64,000 nt of DNA from NCBI RefSeq assembly GCF_017353255.1, contig NZ_JAFMYU010000006.1, positions 248,001 through 312,000 of the forward strand, in the 5' to 3' direction. Position 1 is the first letter of the stretch. Each line of letters starts with the position of its first letter. The notes beneath the pieces are model-generated. The model did no database searches. It was not told the origin of the DNA and saw only the letters and a list, made by a program, of their open reading frames with translations. This stretch comes from Fibrella aquatilis. Lineage in GTDB: Bacteria > Bacteroidota > Bacteroidia > Cytophagales > Spirosomataceae. Both the position numbers and the translations under genes were made by a program. This document shows positions 25,608-33,726 of the stretch, piece after piece.

Positions 25608-27020
25608 TTACAGTGTATATCCCCCCGCGTAGGTCCGCTTCACGAACTGGTTGGCGTAGTCGTAGTTGGTGATTTTTTGGGTGTCGCCGTCCCAGAGCAG
25701 TTTCTTGCGGCCGGTGAACTTGCCGTCTTCGCGTGCGAGGAAGCTGCGGGTGGCCAGGTTACCCATGAGCACGGTTTCGGTGAGTGGCCCGGCCTGATCG
25801 AAGCCCGACGAGGTGTAGGCCCCGAATCCTTCTTTGCAGGCCTTCACCCACTGCTGCTGATGGCCTTCGGTCTTGCCTTCCACCAGCGGCCGGGCGGGCT
25901 TTGTCATATCCTGATTGGCAAACTTCTCGGCCGGCCACAGCTTGAAATTGTCGCCGAACAGCCCACCCGATAACATGCCTTTGGTGCCAATAAACAGCAT
26001 CCCCCCGTCTACCGAAGCAAACAGTTGCTCATACGTCACGCCGTCGGGCAGGGCGGGCCGGATGCCCCCATCGAACCACGAAAACTTGATTTCTTTTACT
26101 TTCCGGTCGTCAGACGGGAACGTCATATGCACCGATGACGAGGGTGGACATACGTCGTCAAAATAGGCCTCCTGGAAAAAATCAGCGTAGACCGACCCTA
26201 CGCTGCATTCGACTGAGGTGGGATATTTGAGCCTGAGGGCACGGAAGGGCACGTCCATGAAGTGGCAGCCCATATCGCCGAGGGCACCGGTGCCGAAATC
26301 CCAATAGCCCCGCCAGCGAAAGGGCATATAGGCGGCGTGGTAGTCGCGGTAGGGGGCCGTGCCGAGCCACTTGTTCCAGTCTACTTCGGCGGGCACCGGC
26401 TGCGATTCTTTCTTGTCTTTGGGCGATTGTACCCCCTGGGGCCACACGGGGCGGTTGGTCCAGCAATAGACGGTATGAACGTGGCCAATGACCTTGTCCT
26501 GAATGAGTTGCTCAATGTAGCGGGTCGAGTCGCCGCTGCTGCCCTGATTGCCCATTTGCGTCACCACTTTATTGCGGCGGGCGGCTTCGGTGAGCATCCG
26601 GGCTTCGTAGATGTCGTGGGTCAGGGGTTTTTCCACGTAGACGTGTTTGCCCATATTCATGGCGGCCATGGCAATGGGCGCGTGCATATGGTCGGGCGTG
26701 GAGACAATAACCGCGTCGAAAGTCTTGCCCGCTTTATCGAGCATCTCGCGAAAGTCGCGGAAGTAGGGCGCGTTGGGGAACTGAGCGCGGTACTTCACCG
26801 CCTGCCGGTCATCGACATCGCAGAGGGCCACGATATTGTCGGTGCCCCCGTTAAACGCCAGCCGGATGTTAACGTCGGCCTTACCACCACAGCCCACGGC
26901 GGCAATATTGAGTTTGTCAGATGGGGCCACGAAGCCCCTGCCCAGCACGTGGCGGGGCACAATGGTGAAGGCGGCAGCAGCCACCGAAGCCGACTTGATA
27001 AAGGTTCTGCGGGAGGTCAT
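25608..27020 (-). CDS. Tat-exported Gfo/Idh/MocA family oxidoreductase
   Basis: 470 residues. A twin-arginine signal (SRRTFIKSASVAAAAF) at the N-terminus is followed by the Rossmann domain (about 38-160: NIAAVGCGGKADVN, VALCDVD, VIVSTPDHMHAPIA, the EKP motif in VYVEKPLTH). The C-terminal domain has RGYWDFGTGALGDMGCHFMD and DGGIRPALP. It is exported folded with bound NAD(P), so it probably oxidises a sugar or works by a tightly bound cofactor in the periplasm. It is a close paralogue of the truncated gene at 2-904. No immediate operon partner. Confidence 0.92.
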   Translation of the reverse strand: MTSRRTFIKSASVAAAAFTIVPRHVLGRGFVAPSDKLNIAAVGCGGKADVNIRLAFNGGTDNIVALCDVDDRQAVKYRAQFPNAPYFRDFREMLDKAGKTFDAVIVSTPDHMHAPIAMAAMNMGKHVYVEKPLTHDIYEARMLTEAARRNKVVTQMGNQGSSGDSTRYIEQLIQDKVIGHVHTVYCWTNRPVWPQGVQSPKDKKESQPVPAEVDWNKWLGTAPYRDYHAAYMPFRWRGYWDFGTGALGDMGCHFMDVPFRALRLKYPTSVECSVGSVYADFFQEAYFDDVCPPSSSVHMTFPSDDRKVKEIKFSWFDGGIRPALPDGVTYEQLFASVDGGMLFIGTKGMLSGGLFGDNFKLWPAEKFANQDMTKPARPLVEGKTEGHQQQWVKACKEGFGAYTSSGFDQAGPLTETVLMGNLATRSFLAREDGKFTGRKKLLWDGDTQKITNYDYANQFVKRTYAGGYTL

Positions 27021-27130
27021 AAGGGTGAAAGAGTGAATGCTGAAAGAGCGAAAGAGTGAAACGCTGTCAAATTACCAATTTGTGTGCGTTAGTCGCTCTT
27101 TCACTCTTTCGCCATTCACTCTTTCACCTT
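27021..27130. repeat. Intergenic imperfect palindrome with GTGAAAGA words
   Basis: The left arm (about 27021-27064) and right arm (about 27086-27130) share GTGAAAGAGTGAATG and GCGAAAGAGTGAA words in inverted orientation, with several mismatches and word-order differences. The loop holds CAAATT/AATTTG. It fills the gap between the oxidoreductase start and the stop of the upstream SCP2 gene. It looks like a decayed or reshuffled version of the perfect element at 13915-14024. Confidence 0.85.
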
Positions 27131-27425
27131 ACCCCATCACCTGCCCCATTTTCATGGCAATGCCCATGTCGCCTTTTACTTTCAGCTTGCCTGTCATGAA
27201 GGCCATCATGGGGTTGAGATCACCGGTGGCCATTTTCTCAAGGTCGCCCACGTTCACGTGCAATTCGGTGTCGGCGGGCAGGTCATCGTTGGAAACCACG
27301 GCGGGGGTTTGCTTGCTATCGATATAGACAACGCCTTGATCGGTAACGAGTTTAGCCGTAGCATCGAGGCTGTCGGCAGTGGCGATGCGGGTACGAATGT
27401 TGTCGGTTAGCTCCTGTAGGGTCAT
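27129..27425 (-). CDS. SCP2 sterol-binding-domain protein
   Basis: 98 residues from ATG 27425 (MTLQELTDNI...); the open frame continues upstream but only this start gives family similarity. LTDQGVVYIDS, DTELHVNVGDLEKMATGDLNPMMAFMTGKLKVKGDMGIAMKM is the typical end of the SCP2 fold, a small lipid-binding tunnel domain. Single-domain, cytoplasmic, probably binding a fatty acyl or isoprenoid ligand; the physiological role in bacteria is not established. Transcribed towards the oxidoreductase gene and separated from it by a word-repeat palindrome. Confidence 0.85.
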   Translation of the reverse strand: MTLQELTDNIRTRIATADSLDATAKLVTDQGVVYIDSKQTPAVVSNDDLPADTELHVNVGDLEKMATGDLNPMMAFMTGKLKVKGDMGIAMKMGQVMG

Positions 27426-27499
27426 ACTTATTGGTTGAAATGCGGTTGTTTTGTGCACCTCCTGGGGTAAAACTATCGCCGTGCTGGGAGGTTTACAAC

Positions 27500-27581
27500 C
27501 AGACACTGGATTTTGGACATTGGACACTGGATAACAGCTTGTTCTTTCTCCACATCCAAAATCTAATGTCCAACGTCCAAG
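27500..27581. repeat. Heptamer word repeat with loose inverted partner
   Basis: From 27507 GGATTTT, GGACATT, GGACACT, GGATAAC follow in 7-base register. Downstream, 27556-27580 carries inverted relatives (CCAAAATC, ATGTCCAACGTCC). It lies in the divergent gap between the SCP2 gene and the membrane protein gene, so termination is not its role here. Confidence 0.7.
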
Positions 27582-27590
27582 TTCCCCCTT

Positions 27591-28052
27591 ATGCGCTCCC
27601 AATTCCTGACTATCCTGTGTGTCCTGTCGTTCCTGAGCTGCGGCTGGGGTTTGGCCGAAAGTGGCATTGCTCTGTTTAACCCCAATCAGGTGGCTCAAAC
27701 ACCTTACACCGGCCACAAAGACACCGGCACGGGCGAGGAAGATCGCCGCGACCCCAAAAATTTCTACCAGGATAACAGCGCCAACAGCGACAACCCCACC
27801 CCCGCCGACCCCTATCTGGTGCAGCAGCAAAGCCGGGCGCAGTTTGCCTATTCGCTGGTGACGCTGATTGGCGTGGTGCTGATGTTCCGACTACGAAAAC
27901 TGGGCTTTTATATCTATGTGGCCGGGGTGCTGCTGGGCATTGTCATGCCCATCTATTTCGTCGGCTTTTCGTCCCTGATCACGTCGTTTGGCGTGTTTGG
28001 CAGCGTACTTTTCGCTGTTATGTATGGGTTTTGCCTGCCCGAAATGAAATAA
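27591..28052 (+). CDS. Small membrane protein of unknown function
   Basis: 153 residues. The N-terminus (MRSQFLTILCVLSFLSCGWGLAES) is hydrophobic and is either a signal anchor or a lipoprotein signal with Cys17. A hydrophilic Asp/Asn/Pro-rich stretch (about 30-80) is followed by three hydrophobic segments (about 87-100, 105-125 and 130-147). Likely an inner-membrane protein with an extracytoplasmic loop. I do not recognise the family. It is 37 bases upstream of the GDCCVxC gene on the same strand, possibly one transcript. Confidence 0.7.
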   Translation: MRSQFLTILCVLSFLSCGWGLAESGIALFNPNQVAQTPYTGHKDTGTGEEDRRDPKNFYQDNSANSDNPTPADPYLVQQQSRAQFAYSLVTLIGVVLMFRLRKLGFYIYVAGVLLGIVMPIYFVGFSSLITSFGVFGSVLFAVMYGFCLPEMK

Positions 28053-28089
28053 GTCAGCGAAACCCCTGGTTATGCTCCTACTCGAATCT

Positions 28090-28278
28090 ATGTTGACCTG
28101 TCCGCACTGCCAGCATCAGCAGGTTGAAACCATGCCCACCGATGCTTGCCAGTTCTTCTACGAGTGCCCCGCCTGCCACACCCTGCTGCGCCCCCTGGTG
28201 GGCGACTGCTGCGTGTTTTGTTCTTACGGCACCGTACCCTGCCCACCTATTCAGGCCGGAAAAGGGTGCTGCCCCTGA
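28090..28278 (+). CDS. GDCCVxC-motif zinc-ribbon protein
   Basis: 62 residues from ATG 28090 (MLTCPHC...); an earlier Met at 28072 adds an unlikely MLLLES. Two CPxC knuckles (CPHC, CPAC) form a zinc ribbon, and GDCCVFCSYGTVPCPPIQ matches the conserved family named for its GDCCVxC motif, in which some members carry selenocysteine. Here the motif uses Cys. The protein has 10 Cys in 62 residues, so metal binding or thiol chemistry is likely; the exact role is not known. It lies just upstream of a solo heptamer repeat and the GH2 gene. Confidence 0.85.
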   Translation: MLTCPHCQHQQVETMPTDACQFFYECPACHTLLRPLVGDCCVFCSYGTVPCPPIQAGKGCCP

Positions 28279-28343
28279 ACCAAATGGGCATCTGATTGAT
28301 GAGGGGGCAGCGCGTAGATAAGTTTTTTTGATCGCCTCAGCCC

Positions 28344-28378
28344 ACTCATCGTTTATCACTCAGCACTCATCACTTTAC
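28344..28378. repeat. Solo heptamer word repeat before the GH2 start
   Basis: ACTCATC, GTTTATC, ACTCAGC, ACTCATC, ACTTTAC in exact 7-base register, ending 3 bases before the ATG at 28382. The words resemble the arm at 38191-38223. No inverted partner is present nearby, so this is a single arm in a 5' leader. Confidence 0.8.
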
Positions 28379-28381
28379 TTC

Positions 28382-30232
28382 ATGCAACCCACGTTTCGCA
28401 ACCTGAACACTACAGAAAGTATTAAGGCAATAACGGCACCAAGCCCCGCCTCAATCAATGAACTGCCCCGTGCCGTGTTGCGGCCAAATACCTATATGTT
28501 GCTCGATGGCGAATGGCAGTTCGCTGAAGACATGGACAATGTGGGGCTAACGGAAAAGTGGCAAAACGGCCATAAATACGCCTACACGGCTCAGTGGCCC
28601 GGCTCTATCGAGTCGCACATTGCGCAGATCCGGCAGGATAATGACGGCATTAGCTGGCAGGACTCGGTAGTGGTGTGGTACGAACGCACCTTTGAGTTGC
28701 CCGCCCGCGAACCCGCCACGCCCGACAAACCCGATATGATGTACCAGCTTACGTTTGGTGCCTGTGGCTACGAAACGCAGGTGTGGCTTAACGGAAAACA
28801 GCTCCAGACTATTGAGGGAGAGACCGTTCACTACGGCGAATACACGTCGTTTTCGTATGAGTTGGGCGAAAAACTACTGCAACCCACCAACCGCCTCACC
28901 GTACGCATTGCCGACACCATGGATGCCGACATTCCACGGGGCAAGCAGGAGTCGTCGGTGTATAAACGGGGCGGCATCTGGTATCAGACCTACACCGGCG
29001 GGGTGCGGTCGGTCTGGCTCGAACCCGTAGAACGTAACCGGCTGCGGTCGCGGGTGGGGGTGGTGAGTCAAATTGAAGACAACCTGGTGCGGGTGAACGT
29101 AACGACGCGCATTCATGATGAGGGCGACTACATCCTGCGGCTCCTCATCAGCGACAAGGATAACCCAGATGCGGGTACGCTGGCCTCGTCCGATTTCCCG
29201 TTGCACCTCGAATTCGGGCAAAAAAACCAGCGCGTGGTGATCGAACTGCCCAACGCAGAATCCTGGTCGCCAGCGCATCCAAAACTATACCAACTTACGG
29301 CACAACTCATTGACAGTAAAGGCAATACCGCCGAAATAGACGCTCACTTCGGGATACGCAAGGTAGAGGCGCGGGGTGCCTACGTTTATCTCAATGGTGA
29401 GGCTACTTACCTCGACGGTATTCTTTACCAGCCGGGCACCGCTACCTACGACGAAATGCGGCGGCACTTCTACGCCATGCAGAAACTGGGCTGCAACCTG
29501 GTGCGCGTCCATATTGCCGGGGTTGATCCGCGCCTGTATAACCTGGCCGATGAGCTAGGACTGCTACTGTGGGTGGAAGTGCCTAGTCCGCACCGGTCTA
29601 ATCAGCGCAGTCGCCAGAACCACCGCGCCGAGCTGGAGCGGATGCTGGCTCTGATCGAAGCCCACCCGTCGGTGATTATCTGGAGCCTGTATAATGAAGA
29701 CTGGGGGGCCGAAGACATAGCCCAAAGCCCTGACACACAGCAGTATATCGCCGACACCTATCACTACATGCAGATCAACCACCCACAGTTTCTGGTAGTC
29801 GACAACGACGGGTGGCACCATATCTCGCAGGAGGGGCGGCTGAAATCGGACCTGCTCACGGCCCACCTCTACACCCCCGACCTGGAGCACTGGCGGAGCC
29901 TGCTCGACCGCCTTGTGGCAGGCGACCTGGCCACCGTAGCATATCGCCCGCTGGTGGTGGGTGATCCCTATTTTTACCGGAAACAGATTCCGCTGGTGGT
30001 GAGCGAATGGGGCGGTTTCGGCTTTGCCAACTACGGCGGCCCCGATGATGCCGACAGCCGCACAGAGCGCATCCGGCAGTTTAAGCAGGAATTGCGCGAC
30101 CGGCCCATCGCGGGCGATGTGTATACTCAGGCTACCAACATCGAAGACGAGCGCAACGGGCTAATTGATTTCCACACCGGAGAGCTAACCGTACCGGAGG
30201 GGTTGCTGGGGCCAATACAACCGTCTTCATAA
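28382..30232 (+). CDS. Glycoside hydrolase family 2 protein
   Basis: 616 residues from ATG 28382; an upstream Met at 28328 would translate the word repeat. Domains: sugar-binding jelly roll (about 30-200, with DGEWQF and VVWYERTFELP), immunoglobulin-like domain (about 205-310), TIM barrel (about 315-616). The acid/base is Glu439 in SLYNEDWG and the nucleophile Glu542 in VVSEWGGFG. Members are beta-galactosidases, glucuronidases or mannosidases; which one cannot be told. No signal peptide, so a cytoplasmic enzyme acting on imported oligosaccharides. Its 3' end overlaps the convergent MarR gene by 6 bases. Confidence 0.92.
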   Translation: MQPTFRNLNTTESIKAITAPSPASINELPRAVLRPNTYMLLDGEWQFAEDMDNVGLTEKWQNGHKYAYTAQWPGSIESHIAQIRQDNDGISWQDSVVVWYERTFELPAREPATPDKPDMMYQLTFGACGYETQVWLNGKQLQTIEGETVHYGEYTSFSYELGEKLLQPTNRLTVRIADTMDADIPRGKQESSVYKRGGIWYQTYTGGVRSVWLEPVERNRLRSRVGVVSQIEDNLVRVNVTTRIHDEGDYILRLLISDKDNPDAGTLASSDFPLHLEFGQKNQRVVIELPNAESWSPAHPKLYQLTAQLIDSKGNTAEIDAHFGIRKVEARGAYVYLNGEATYLDGILYQPGTATYDEMRRHFYAMQKLGCNLVRVHIAGVDPRLYNLADELGLLLWVEVPSPHRSNQRSRQNHRAELERMLALIEAHPSVIIWSLYNEDWGAEDIAQSPDTQQYIADTYHYMQINHPQFLVVDNDGWHHISQEGRLKSDLLTAHLYTPDLEHWRSLLDRLVAGDLATVAYRPLVVGDPYFYRKQIPLVVSEWGGFGFANYGGPDDADSRTERIRQFKQELRDRPIAGDVYTQATNIEDERNGLIDFHTGELTVPEGLLGPIQPSS

Positions 30233-30703
30233 ATCCTGTTGCTGTTGTCGCGTTTCGGCAAATGCAAGTAGATCCTGTAAGGTTTGAGAAAAATCGGCTA
30301 GTCGGCCTTCGCCCAGCACGTTGGCGAAGGCCCAATTCAAATCGGCCAGTGTTGCCGCCAGGTACGTTAGAAAATCCGTGCCACGGGCCGTTAACAGCAC
30401 CCGCTGTGCCCGGCTGTCGGTGGGATCAACGGTTATTGCTACATAGCCAGAGTCGGCCAGTTCTTTTACCAACCGTCCCATAGTCTGTTTTGTAATGTGC
30501 GCCCGTTGAGCCAATACGGTGTTTCGGGTGCCTTCAGGGTCCAGATTACGTAACAGCTGCACATGCCCATTCCGCACATCGGGGTAGCCATCTTTTGCCC
30601 AACGATGCTCACTCAGGCCACCCAACAGTCTTGACAATCGGTGTAGATGCCCGGCAATATTGTTTTGCTGAATGTGTTCAACGAGCGCTTTGTGCGTGTC
30701 CAT
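30227..30703 (-). CDS. MarR family transcriptional regulator
   Basis: 158 residues from ATG 30703. Winged-helix core: GHVQLLRNL, LAQRAHITKQTMGRLVKELADSGYVAI, then the wing with DPTDSRAQRVLLTARG, followed by dimerisation helices. Divergently transcribed from the HbpS-like gene with an 86-base spacer, the usual arrangement for a MarR repressor controlling its neighbour in response to a small ligand or oxidant. An imperfect inverted repeat in the spacer is a candidate operator. Ligand unknown. Confidence 0.92.
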   Translation of the reverse strand: MDTHKALVEHIQQNNIAGHLHRLSRLLGGLSEHRWAKDGYPDVRNGHVQLLRNLDPEGTRNTVLAQRAHITKQTMGRLVKELADSGYVAITVDPTDSRAQRVLLTARGTDFLTYLAATLADLNWAFANVLGEGRLADFSQTLQDLLAFAETRQQQQDL

Positions 30704-30738
30704 AAACAAAATTAGTCAGCAGGGGTTATTATTTGGTC

Positions 30739-30751
30739 AGTATAGCTTACT
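30739..30751. promoter_or_regulatory. Candidate MarR operator
   Basis: AGTA-N5-TACT inverted repeat in the marR/hbpS divergent spacer. Short and AT-rich; supported only by position. Confidence 0.25.
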
Positions 30752-30789
30752 ATTGTCTTTTGTTTAAATGGCTTGGCGCCACAAAGGAC

Positions 30790-31191
30790 ATGCAACAACA
30801 GCTGATTGATCAATTGATAAAGGCTGCCCGGCAGGCATCACAACAACAGGGCATTGCTATAACGATAACCCTTGTTGATACCGGTGGCCATACCTGCGCC
30901 GTATGGCGGCAGGAGGGCTGTAGTTATTTTGCACTGGAAAGCAGTCGCCAAAAAGCCGTCACGGCCTCACAACTTCGTATTCCAAGTCACGTAGTAGGCG
31001 AGCTTGGCCAGAAGTTTTCCATGCTTCAGCGTTCTTTCTCTACCAACAAAGACATCTCCGGCCTACCCGGTGGCTTCCCGGTTATGTGGCAAGAATCGCT
31101 GGTTGGCGGCCTGGGTATTTCGGGAGGAAACTTTGAGCAGGACCAGGCAATTGGCAGTGCCGTGGTTGCATCGCTTACACCCGCAAATTAG
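30790..31191 (+). CDS. GlcG/HbpS family heme-binding-type protein
   Basis: 133 residues from ATG 30790 (MQQQLIDQ...), preferred over the frame start at 30733, which lies in the promoter spacer. ITLVDTGGHTCAVWRQEG, SSRQKAVTA, and the PGGFPVMWQESLVGGLGISGGNFEQDQAIG end block define the family (GlcG, HbpS, DUF336). Members bind heme or act in redox sensing, or accompany glycolate and diol metabolism. No signal peptide, so cytoplasmic here. Likely controlled by the divergent MarR regulator. Confidence 0.85.
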   Translation: MQQQLIDQLIKAARQASQQQGIAITITLVDTGGHTCAVWRQEGCSYFALESSRQKAVTASQLRIPSHVVGELGQKFSMLQRSFSTNKDISGLPGGFPVMWQESLVGGLGISGGNFEQDQAIGSAVVASLTPAN

Positions 31192-31284
31192 CCGGGAAGC
31201 CGTACCAAATGCCCTCTTGCCTGTCATGAAAAACGGTGGCAAAGCGGTTTCTTTGTGCATTGTCAATCCGTTGCTCACCGCGCT

Positions 31285-33714
31285 ATGCCCCTCCGCTCCC
31301 ACCGCCCGTTGTTGGCGTTTCTGTTGTTTTTCTGGTTTGTAACAACCGGTTTTGCCCAGCCCGTTTTTCAATCCACGCAGCCCGCGCTGGTGGCCAATAG
31401 GTGGCAAAACAGCCTCTGGGAAGCCAAATGGCTGGTTCACCCAACGACCTCGGCGCGAGCCTATGGGGTATACCATTTTCGCAAAACGATCAGCGTTACG
31501 CAGAAGCCCGCCCGATTTATGGTGCACGTTTCGGCCGATAATCGCTACCGGCTGTTTGTGAACGGGCAGGCGGTGGCAATGGGTCCGGCGCGGGGCGACA
31601 CCCAGCACTGGAACTACGAAACAGTTGATTTGGCCCCGTTTATGCTGGCGGGGGCCAACACCCTGGCCGCTCAGGTGTGGCACCTGGGCGAGTCGGCACC
31701 GATGGCCCAGATGAGTTACCAACTGGGGTTTGTGATGCAGGGCGACGGTGACGCCGAGAAGATCGTGAACACCAACAACACCTGGAAAGTATATCAGAAC
31801 CCGGCTTATTCGCCCGTGAAAAACGATATGGCCCGGCTGCATACCTACGTGGTGGTGGGCGACGGCGACCGGGTAGACGGGGCGCAATACCCCTGGGGTT
31901 GGGAGCAGCCTGGCTTCGACGACAAAGCATGGCCCGCCGCCAAACCGCTTTGGTTTTCGGCCAAAACACGGGGGCTGGGCAGTGATGGTAACTGGGCACT
32001 GGTGCCCCGCACCATTCCGCCTATGGCAGGCAAAACGGTGCGGCTCAGCAGCGTGCGCCGGGCCGTAAACGCGACCGTACCGCCCGATTTTTTGCAGGGT
32101 AAAACGCCGGTACAGATTCCGGCCAATACCCTGGCTACGGTACTTTTCGACCAGAAAACGCTGACCAACGCCTATCCCGAACTAACCGTTTCGGCGGGAA
32201 AAGGAGCCTCGCTCACCCTGACCTACGCCGAAGGCCTGACCGATGCGAAAGGACAAAAAGGCAACCGTAACGAGGTAGACGGGCGCACTATGCTCGGTAT
32301 CGACGACCAGTTTATGGCCGATGGTGGTCAGAAACGCACCTTCCGCCCACTTTGGTTTCGAACATATCGCTACCTGCAACTAACGGTGCAGACAAAAGAT
32401 GACCCCCTGACAATCAACGACTTGCTGGGCCAGTACACCGCCTACCCGTTCGAGCAGAAAGCCCGGTTCATGTCGCCCGACACCAGCCTGAGCCACGTTT
32501 GGGACGTGGGCTGGCGTACGGCCCAGCTCTGCGCGGGCGAAACCTACTACGACTGCCCCTATTACGAACAACTCCAGTACATTGGCGACACCCGCATTCA
32601 GGCCCTGATCTCGCTTTACGTATCTGGCGACGACCGCCTGATGCGCAAAGCTATCTTGGAGTATGACGACAGCCGCATTGCCGAGGGCCTTACCCAAAGC
32701 CGCTACCCCTCCGCCGACCAGCAGGTGATTCCCACGTTTTCGCTGTTTTGGGTGTGCATGGTCCACGACTACTGGATGCACCGCAAAGACGACGCTTTCG
32801 TGAGCGCCCGGCTGTTGGGCATCGAAAGCGTGCTGCGCTGGCACGAAAGCCGCATTGACCGCCTCACGGGCCTGAACGGAACGCTCACCTGGTGGAATTT
32901 CGTAGACTGGTCGTGGCCCTGGAACGCCACCGACGGTATTGGTGGTGTACCCGACGGGGCGCACGGGGGCGGGTCGAGTGTGCTCAGTCTGCAACAGGCC
33001 TACACATACCAGAAAGCCGCCGATCTGTTTGCGCATTACGGCCAGAACGAACGCGCCGAACATTACCGCGAACTGGCCCGGCGCATCAACAAAGCCGTTA
33101 TGGATCGCTGTTGGGTGCCCACCAAAGGCCTTTTTGCCGATACGCCGGCTAAGAAACAGTACAGCCAACATGCCAACATCTTCGCCATCCTAAGCAACGC
33201 CATTCCCGCCGCTCAGCAGCGCGACCTGCTTAAAAAAGTCCTCGCTAGTGCTCCTGCCGACAGCCTGCGTCCGGCCACGTACTACTTTAAATTTTACCTT
33301 TTTCAGGCCCTGAAGAAAACCGGCCTGGGCGACGAGTTTTTGCCGCAGCTACAGCCCTGGCATACTATGATTGCCAACGGCCTCACCACTTTTGCCGAAG
33401 CCCCGGAACCCACACGCTCTGACTGCCACGCCTGGAGCGCCTCGCCCGTCTACGAGTTTCTCTCCACTGTTTGCGGCATCAACCCCGCCGAACCAGGCTT
33501 CCGGTCGGTGCGTATCGAGCCGTTTTTGGGCACTCTCCCCAGCGCCGAAGGCACCATGCCCCACCCCAGCGGCGACATTTCGGTGCGCTTCGAGAAAGCC
33601 CCCGGTGGTACGCTGCGCGGCACCGTTACCCTCCCTCCTGGCCTGGGCGGCACCCTCCGCTGGCAGGGCCGCAGCAAAACGCTGGTAGCAGGTAAGCAGG
33701 AGGTTAGTTTGTGA
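31285..33714 (+). CDS. Secreted alpha-L-rhamnosidase-like glycoside hydrolase (GH78 type)
   Basis: 809 residues from ATG 31285, signal peptide to GFAQ. N-terminal beta-sandwich domains (about 30-330; FMVHVSADNRYRLFVNGQAVAMGPARGD is the carbohydrate-binding-like strand pair), then an (alpha/alpha)6 barrel (about 400-750), where GETYYDCPYYEQLQYIGDTRIQ marks the GH78-type catalytic domain, and a C-terminal beta-domain. Expected to release terminal rhamnose in the periplasm or outside; some members of this divergent subgroup are untested. It faces the convergent Ig-like gene with a 12-base gap. Confidence 0.88.
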   Translation: MPLRSHRPLLAFLLFFWFVTTGFAQPVFQSTQPALVANRWQNSLWEAKWLVHPTTSARAYGVYHFRKTISVTQKPARFMVHVSADNRYRLFVNGQAVAMGPARGDTQHWNYETVDLAPFMLAGANTLAAQVWHLGESAPMAQMSYQLGFVMQGDGDAEKIVNTNNTWKVYQNPAYSPVKNDMARLHTYVVVGDGDRVDGAQYPWGWEQPGFDDKAWPAAKPLWFSAKTRGLGSDGNWALVPRTIPPMAGKTVRLSSVRRAVNATVPPDFLQGKTPVQIPANTLATVLFDQKTLTNAYPELTVSAGKGASLTLTYAEGLTDAKGQKGNRNEVDGRTMLGIDDQFMADGGQKRTFRPLWFRTYRYLQLTVQTKDDPLTINDLLGQYTAYPFEQKARFMSPDTSLSHVWDVGWRTAQLCAGETYYDCPYYEQLQYIGDTRIQALISLYVSGDDRLMRKAILEYDDSRIAEGLTQSRYPSADQQVIPTFSLFWVCMVHDYWMHRKDDAFVSARLLGIESVLRWHESRIDRLTGLNGTLTWWNFVDWSWPWNATDGIGGVPDGAHGGGSSVLSLQQAYTYQKAADLFAHYGQNERAEHYRELARRINKAVMDRCWVPTKGLFADTPAKKQYSQHANIFAILSNAIPAAQQRDLLKKVLASAPADSLRPATYYFKFYLFQALKKTGLGDEFLPQLQPWHTMIANGLTTFAEAPEPTRSDCHAWSASPVYEFLSTVCGINPAEPGFRSVRIEPFLGTLPSAEGTMPHPSGDISVRFEKAPGGTLRGTVTLPPGLGGTLRWQGRSKTLVAGKQEVSL

Positions 33715-33726
33715 CTATTGAAACAA

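Noticed and set aside
27426-27830. Long N-terminal extension of the SCP2 protein
   Set aside because: It lies antisense to the next gene and across the heptamer repeat, and has no SCP2 similarity; the domain begins at 27425.
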